Shown here piece after piece: positions 4,796-7,449 of a stretch of DNA of 7,449 bases. The notes below the pieces were generated by a model. The model had not been told where the DNA came from, did not search any database, and was given only the letters and a program-made list of their open reading frames with translations. The position numbers and the translations under genes were made by a program. The stretch comes from Candidatus Collierbacteria bacterium RIFOXYD1_FULL_40_9 (GTDB lineage: Bacteria; Patescibacteriota; Microgenomatia; UBA1400; MFAQ01), in assembly GCA_001776275.1 (NCBI GenBank), contig MFAQ01000017.1, positions 10,328 through 17,776 of the forward strand, read 5' to 3'. Numbering within the stretch: the first letter of the stretch is position 1; the number at the start of each line of letters is the position of its first letter.

Positions 4796-5137
4796 GTGGT
4801 CGCGACAACAATGTCAATTACCAATCTAACTCATGAAAGTTTTTTGCGGTTGTTAGTCGAAAAGTATGAGAATAAACGCTTTAATTTGTTGGTAAAAACA
4901 AGAAAGTTAGATGGTGATGAGAAGGTTTTAAAGTTTTGCAATCGGATGATAAGTAAGACAATAATACCAAAACCGTTTCAGGTGTCGATAAAATTGTCTC
5001 CTGGGGGGTGTATTGCCTGGGACCTGAAGACAGAGCAAGTTAGCACCACTTTTGAAGGAGATGACGTCATTATTTGTCGGTTTTTTGATAATCGGCAATA
5101 TTGCAAAGTTTTAATAATAACTTCCGACCCCATTTAA
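4796..5137 (+). CDS. Orphan 113-aa protein, function unknown
   Basis: The protein starts at GTG behind a strong GGAGG site. It appears soluble, with a helical first half (HESFLRLLVEKYENKRFNLLVKTRKLDGDEKVLKFCNRMIS) and a beta-rich second half (PFQVSIKLSPGGCIAWDL, then GDDVIICRFFDNRQYCKVLIITSDPI). It has four cysteines but no CxxC pair, no signal peptide and no recognisable motif. It lies 56 bp after ybeY, shares the direction of the translation genes and closes their unit. Its final codons and TAA stop form the intrinsic terminator at 5127-5151, tying it physically to the operon end. The clean ribosome binding site and terminator support a real gene. I cannot suggest a function. Confidence 0.65.
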   Translation: MVATTMSITNLTHESFLRLLVEKYENKRFNLLVKTRKLDGDEKVLKFCNRMISKTIIPKPFQVSIKLSPGGCIAWDLKTEQVSTTFEGDDVIICRFFDNRQYCKVLIITSDPI

Positions 5138-5151
5138 TGGGGTTTTATTTT
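5127..5151 (+). terminator. Intrinsic terminator overlapping the end of the 113-aa gene
   Basis: ACCCCAT (5127-5133) and ATGGGGT (5137-5143) form a 7-bp stem with loop TTA, followed by TTTATTTT. The left arm encodes the last residues, and the TAA stop (5135-5137) falls in the loop and first stem base. It ends the rpsU-yqeY-ybeY-orphan unit and isolates dnaX. Confidence 0.85.
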
Positions 5152-5195
5152 GGTTGCTTGCTAAAAAGTTTAGGTATTGAGTAAATTTTTTGGGG

Positions 5196-5224
5196 TTGAC
5201 TGTTGGTTTTAAAAGACCTAACTT
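5196..5224 (+). promoter_or_regulatory. Candidate dnaX promoter giving a leaderless message
   Basis: TTGACT (5196-5201, five of six) is followed after 17 bp by TAACTT (5219-5224, three of six but matching the key T1, A2 and T6). The -10 box ends 6 nt before the GTG start of dnaX at 5231, so the transcript would start at the start codon. Confidence 0.5.
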
Positions 5225-5230
5225 TATTAA

Positions 5231-6763
5231 GTGAGCTATTACCAAAAATATCGACCAAAAAAAGTCTCGGAGTTGAATCTCTTTTCTGTTAGAGATTTTT
5301 TTGAGGCAGTTTTAAAAAGCGGACAGGTTTCACACGCATATCTTTTTGTTGGTCCGCGTGGCTCTGGAAAAACTAGCGCGGCCAGGATTCTGTCTCAGGT
5401 TGTAAACTGTGAACTAAATAAAGACAGGAGGGATAATTTGCTTGACCCTTGTGGAGAGTGTTCTTCCTGTTTATCGCTTAACAAAGGTGGGGCGGTGGAT
5501 GTGATTGAAATCGATGCTGCCAGCAATGGTTTGGTAGAAGATATTCGAGATTTAAGGGAGAAGGTTAGATTGGCGCCCGCCAATTTGCGAAAGAAAGTAT
5601 ATATTATCGACGAGGTGCATATGGTTTCGACTGCCGGGTTTAATGCTTTGCTTAAGACATTGGAGGAGCCACCAGCCCACGCAATGTTTATTTTGTGTAC
5701 TACAGAGTCTCACAAAGTGCCAGAGACCATTGTTAGTCGTTGTACAAAAATAAACTTTTATAAAGCGAATGAGGTGGAGATGATTGATTCTCTCAAAAGG
5801 GTAATCGAGGGTGAGAGCTTGTTGATTTCTGACTTGGCTTTGCCGGTTTTGGCGTCTATGTCGGACGGCAGCTTTAGAGAAGCTCATAAGCTTTTGGAGC
5901 AACTTGCTGGTTTTGGTGTAGAGATTACAGATAGCCTAATACTGGAGAAGCTTGGCGGAGCCAGTAAGGTCCTTATAAAAATGGCAGTTGAGGCTGCCCT
6001 GTCTCATGACTCCGCGAAAGTTTTGGAAGTTTTTGCTGAGCTAGAGAGAGGATCCTCTAAGGCTCAAATTGTTTTGACAATGCTAATTACTTATTTAAAA
6101 CAACAGATGGAGCTTGCTGTAAAAAGTGGAGCCAATGTAAAGGAAATTTTGAAAATGTTAGACATGTTGATTGTATCGTCGGAGAAAATAAAGGTATCGC
6201 CAGAGCCATTGTTGCCGTTGGAGCTTGTGTTACTAGAAATATCATTGGGTGCTAGCGGTGAGAGACCGAATACTAGTCTGACAGAAGGACAGATTTCCAA
6301 AGTAGAGGAGAAACTTCAGGATGTGAATAATAAACTAAGGGATGGTGCGGTGTTAAAACCAGAGCTAGAGAAGGTCCAAACTGAAGAGAAAAAAGTAGAT
6401 AAAGTGGTTAGCGTAGAAATTAGAAATGAACTAAATACTAGTTTAGATAAAATCAAACAAGAGTGGGGAGATTTTTTGGATAGTTTTTCGGCAAGTAATG
6501 GATCTCTTGCCGGGATGCTTCGCAACTCAAGTCCTATGGATTTGCAAGGAAAACAGTTGGTGCTAGAGGTTCGGTCACGGTTCCAAAAAGATATGCTGGA
6601 GCGTGAGGTTAAGAAAAAAGTAATAGAGGGAGAGATGGAAAAAGTGTGGGGTCCAATAAATTTAAAAATGGTCGTACAAGAGATGGAAGCCAGAACTGAA
6701 CCTAATACGGATGATGCGAACGTGACGAGTGTCAATGTGGATGTGGAGAAGATATTTGGATAA
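5231..6763 (+). CDS. dnaX: DNA polymerase III subunit gamma/tau (clamp loader ATPase)
   Basis: This 510-aa protein is the ATPase of the replicative clamp loader, which opens and places the beta sliding clamp on primed DNA. YYQKYRPKKVSEL opens the protein as in DnaX. Walker A is GPRGSGKT (41-48). A zinc module uses C60, C74, C77 and C80. Walker B is VYIIDEVHM (D127, E128). CTTE (156-159) is sensor 1, SRC (169-171) holds the arginine finger, and GSFREA (R216) is sensor 2. After the collar helices and a charged linker (about 345-405), the C-terminal domain (about 415-490, WGDFLDSF to WGPINLKMVV) matches the gamma/tau C-terminal domain. The first residues depart from the usual VVGQEHV motif (LNLFSVRDF). 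GTG at 5231 is the earliest possible start because the preceding in-frame codon is TAA. There is no Shine-Dalgarno site. ybaB follows 69 bp later. Confidence 0.96.
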   Translation: MSYYQKYRPKKVSELNLFSVRDFFEAVLKSGQVSHAYLFVGPRGSGKTSAARILSQVVNCELNKDRRDNLLDPCGECSSCLSLNKGGAVDVIEIDAASNGLVEDIRDLREKVRLAPANLRKKVYIIDEVHMVSTAGFNALLKTLEEPPAHAMFILCTTESHKVPETIVSRCTKINFYKANEVEMIDSLKRVIEGESLLISDLALPVLASMSDGSFREAHKLLEQLAGFGVEITDSLILEKLGGASKVLIKMAVEAALSHDSAKVLEVFAELERGSSKAQIVLTMLITYLKQQMELAVKSGANVKEILKMLDMLIVSSEKIKVSPEPLLPLELVLLEISLGASGERPNTSLTEGQISKVEEKLQDVNNKLRDGAVLKPELEKVQTEEKKVDKVVSVEIRNELNTSLDKIKQEWGDFLDSFSASNGSLAGMLRNSSPMDLQGKQLVLEVRSRFQKDMLEREVKKKVIEGEMEKVWGPINLKMVVQEMEARTEPNTDDANVTSVNVDVEKIFG

Positions 6764-6768
6764 AAACT

Positions 6769-6797
6769 CAAATTACAAAACTCAAAAACTCAAGATA
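6769..6797 (+). repeat. A-rich array with approximately 7-bp period before ybaB
   Basis: The units caaatta, caaaact, caaaaact and caagata run from just after the dnaX stop to the TAAAAT box at 6801. The period is seven, with one 8-bp unit. It parallels the array at 3640-3667; each follows one gene and precedes a short conserved gene. Confidence 0.5.
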
Positions 6798-6800
6798 AGG

Positions 6801-6806
6801 TAAAAT
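6801..6806 (+). promoter_or_regulatory. Possible -10 box TAAAAT for ybaB
   Basis: GGTAAAATG occurs 27 nt before the ybaB ATG, in the same context as the boxes at 802 and 3260. No clear -35 is seen; the adjacent A-rich array could act as an upstream element. ybaB may equally be transcribed from the dnaX promoter. Confidence 0.35.
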
Positions 6807-6832
6807 GTTAGGGTTAGCAAATAATATATAAA

Positions 6833-7120
6833 ATGTTTGAAGGAATAAAAAAATTTGGTTCACAAGGTGCTGCGCTTACAAAATTGGCTTTGTTGCAGAG
6901 AAAGATTGCCAATCACAAAACTGAGGTAGAGGAAAATGGAGTAAAAGCATCTGTAACAGGTGACGGAAAACTGAAAGAGTTGTTTATCGATGGTGAAAAT
7001 ATGAATAAAGCGGTCAAAGTGATCAATGAGGCAATCACTAAGGCTCAAAAGTACGCTGCAGAGGAGATGAAGGACTCAATGGGGGATCTGTCCAAAGTTC
7101 TTGGTAACCTGCCAAAGTAA
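6833..7120 (+). CDS. ybaB: Nucleoid-associated protein, YbaB/EbfC family
   Basis: This small 95-aa DNA-binding protein of the YbaB/EbfC family is thought to act as a dimer that grips DNA and influences nucleoid structure or recombination. The order is typical: an N-terminal MFEGIKKFG followed by a helix (LTKLALLQRKIANHKTEVEENG), a beta hairpin with VKASVTGDGKLKELFIDGE, then a C-terminal helix (NEAITKAQKYAAEEMKDSMGDLSKVLG). Its length is near the usual 100-110. Position immediately after dnaX is the conserved arrangement (dnaX-ybaB-recR). Here recR does not follow; a terminator and a convergent orphan gene lie downstream instead. The ATG has no good ribosome binding site. Confidence 0.93.
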   Translation: MFEGIKKFGSQGAALTKLALLQRKIANHKTEVEENGVKASVTGDGKLKELFIDGENMNKAVKVINEAITKAQKYAAEEMKDSMGDLSKVLGNLPK

Positions 7121-7131
7121 TTTTGACGATA

Positions 7132-7158
7132 AAAATAGCCGTCTATGACGGCTATTTT
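7132..7158. terminator. Bidirectional intrinsic terminator between ybaB and the convergent orphan gene
   Basis: AAAATAGCCGTC (7132-7143) and GACGGCTATTTT (7147-7158) form a perfect 12-bp stem with loop TAT. The plus strand has four T at the end of the stem. On the minus strand the run is five T (complement of 7131-7135), so it serves both directions. It lies 11 nt after the ybaB stop and 2 nt from the stop of the minus gene. Confidence 0.9.
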
Positions 7159-7160
7159 AG

Positions 7161-7439
7161 CTACTTGAGGACGACGGTGTATTCTTTTCCAAGAATTTCT
7201 TCAAACCCCTTTTTAGTTTTAAGCATTAGCCTGGCGCTCATATGACCTTTGGATATCAGGGTAATTGTTACCTGAAACCCGCTTACATTGATTTGAGCAT
7301 ATGGAACACCAACATTTATGACGATCGTCTCAAAAGCGTCATGTTCCACATAGTCCAGGTATTTGGCTTGGCTGAAACCTGCGTCGATAGAAGCTTCATT
7401 TAGAGCCTTTGCCAAGAAGCTTGCTGTTATAAGTGCCAC
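7161..7439 (-). CDS. Orphan 92-aa protein, function unknown
   Basis: The complete gene starts at GTG (7439-7437) with GGAG 6 nt upstream; an in-frame TGA two codons before the start rules out extension. The protein has an N-terminal helix (ALITASFLAKALNEASIDAGFSQAKYLDYVE), then a run of likely beta strands (FETIVINVGVPYAQINVSGFQVTITLISKG), and a basic end (ARLMLKTKKGFEEILGKEYTVVLK). No signal peptide, cysteine or known motif is present. It converges on ybaB and shares its terminator hairpin. It resembles the orphan genes at 2737 and 4796 in being small with a strong ribosome binding site. No function can be proposed. Confidence 0.65.
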   Translation of the reverse strand: MALITASFLAKALNEASIDAGFSQAKYLDYVEHDAFETIVINVGVPYAQINVSGFQVTITLISKGHMSARLMLKTKKGFEEILGKEYTVVLK

Positions 7440-7445
7440 TGTTCA

Positions 7446-7449
7446 CTCC
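7446..7449 (-). promoter_or_regulatory. Shine-Dalgarno site GGAG for the minus-strand orphan gene
   Basis: GGAG on the minus strand (7449-7446) lies 6 nt before the GTG start. The site touches the window edge, so it may extend to the right. It fixes the start together with the in-frame TGA at 7445-7443. Confidence 0.65.

Noticed and set aside
5552..5902. Minus-strand ORF of 116 aa opposite the dnaX ATPase domain.
   Set aside because: It lies entirely antisense to highly conserved clamp-loader motifs and has no recognisable protein features.
6386..6402. Possible programmed frameshift in dnaX: an A6-G run with a -1 frame stop (TAA) three codons later, as in the E. coli gamma/tau switch.
   Set aside because: The zero-frame phase is AAA AAA G, not A AAA AAG, so -1 re-pairing is poor. 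A second A6-G run in the same phase lies near 6613, no stimulating hairpin stands out, and A-runs are frequent in this AT-rich gene.
6316..6771. Minus-strand ORF of 151 aa opposite the end of dnaX.
   Set aside because: It is a serine- and threonine-rich shadow of the conserved dnaX C-terminal domain, with no start signal.

Overview
The window looks like chromosomal core DNA from a small-genome bacterium, most likely of the Candidate Phyla Radiation (Patescibacteria), perhaps a Microgenomates-like lineage. This is inferred from AT-rich sequence, compact housekeeping genes without clear Shine-Dalgarno sites, a coiled-coil protein with tandem ATKEDL-type repeats, and several small orphan genes among universal ones. 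TGA ends the 255-aa gene, so TGA works as a stop here and the recoded TGA of Gracilibacteria/Absconditabacteria is unlikely. No phylogenetic search was possible, so the taxonomic placement is tentative.

Region 1 (1-1910) holds the 3' part of frr (ribosome recycling factor), a minus-strand coiled-coil gene meeting it tail to tail, a 62-bp palindromic intergenic repeat, and rseP (site-2 membrane protease). frr and rseP lie close together in many bacteria; here the coiled-coil gene and the repeat sit between them. Both ends of the repeat read ATGACA outward, a good -35 match for the two divergent genes.

Region 2 (1913-3255) holds an uncharacterised 255-aa protein 2 bp after rseP, with a weak resemblance to a degenerate kinase fold. 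A single-gene unit follows: an extended -10 promoter, a strong ribosome binding site, a 159-aa membrane-anchored or secreted four-cysteine protein, and an intrinsic terminator.

Region 3 (3256-5151) carries a HIT-family nucleotide hydrolase, then rpsU (bS21), yqeY and ybeY packed 2-4 bp apart. rpsU-yqeY-ybeY is a translation and rRNA-maturation grouping familiar from other bacteria. An orphan 113-aa gene with its own ribosome binding site ends the unit, and its terminator hairpin is built into its last codons.

Region 4 (5152-7158) is the replication and recombination pair dnaX-ybaB (clamp-loader subunit and nucleoid protein), without the recR that often follows. It ends in a 12-bp bidirectional terminator shared with a convergent orphan gene (7161-7439, minus).

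No tRNA, rRNA, CRISPR array, transposase or phage gene was seen, and no gap between genes exceeds about 125 bases. The most noteworthy signals are the outward -35 boxes of the palindromic repeat, a split between genes with strong Shine-Dalgarno sites (small or orphan genes) and apparently leaderless genes, the kinase-like 255-aa protein, and compact dual-use DNA at gene ends.
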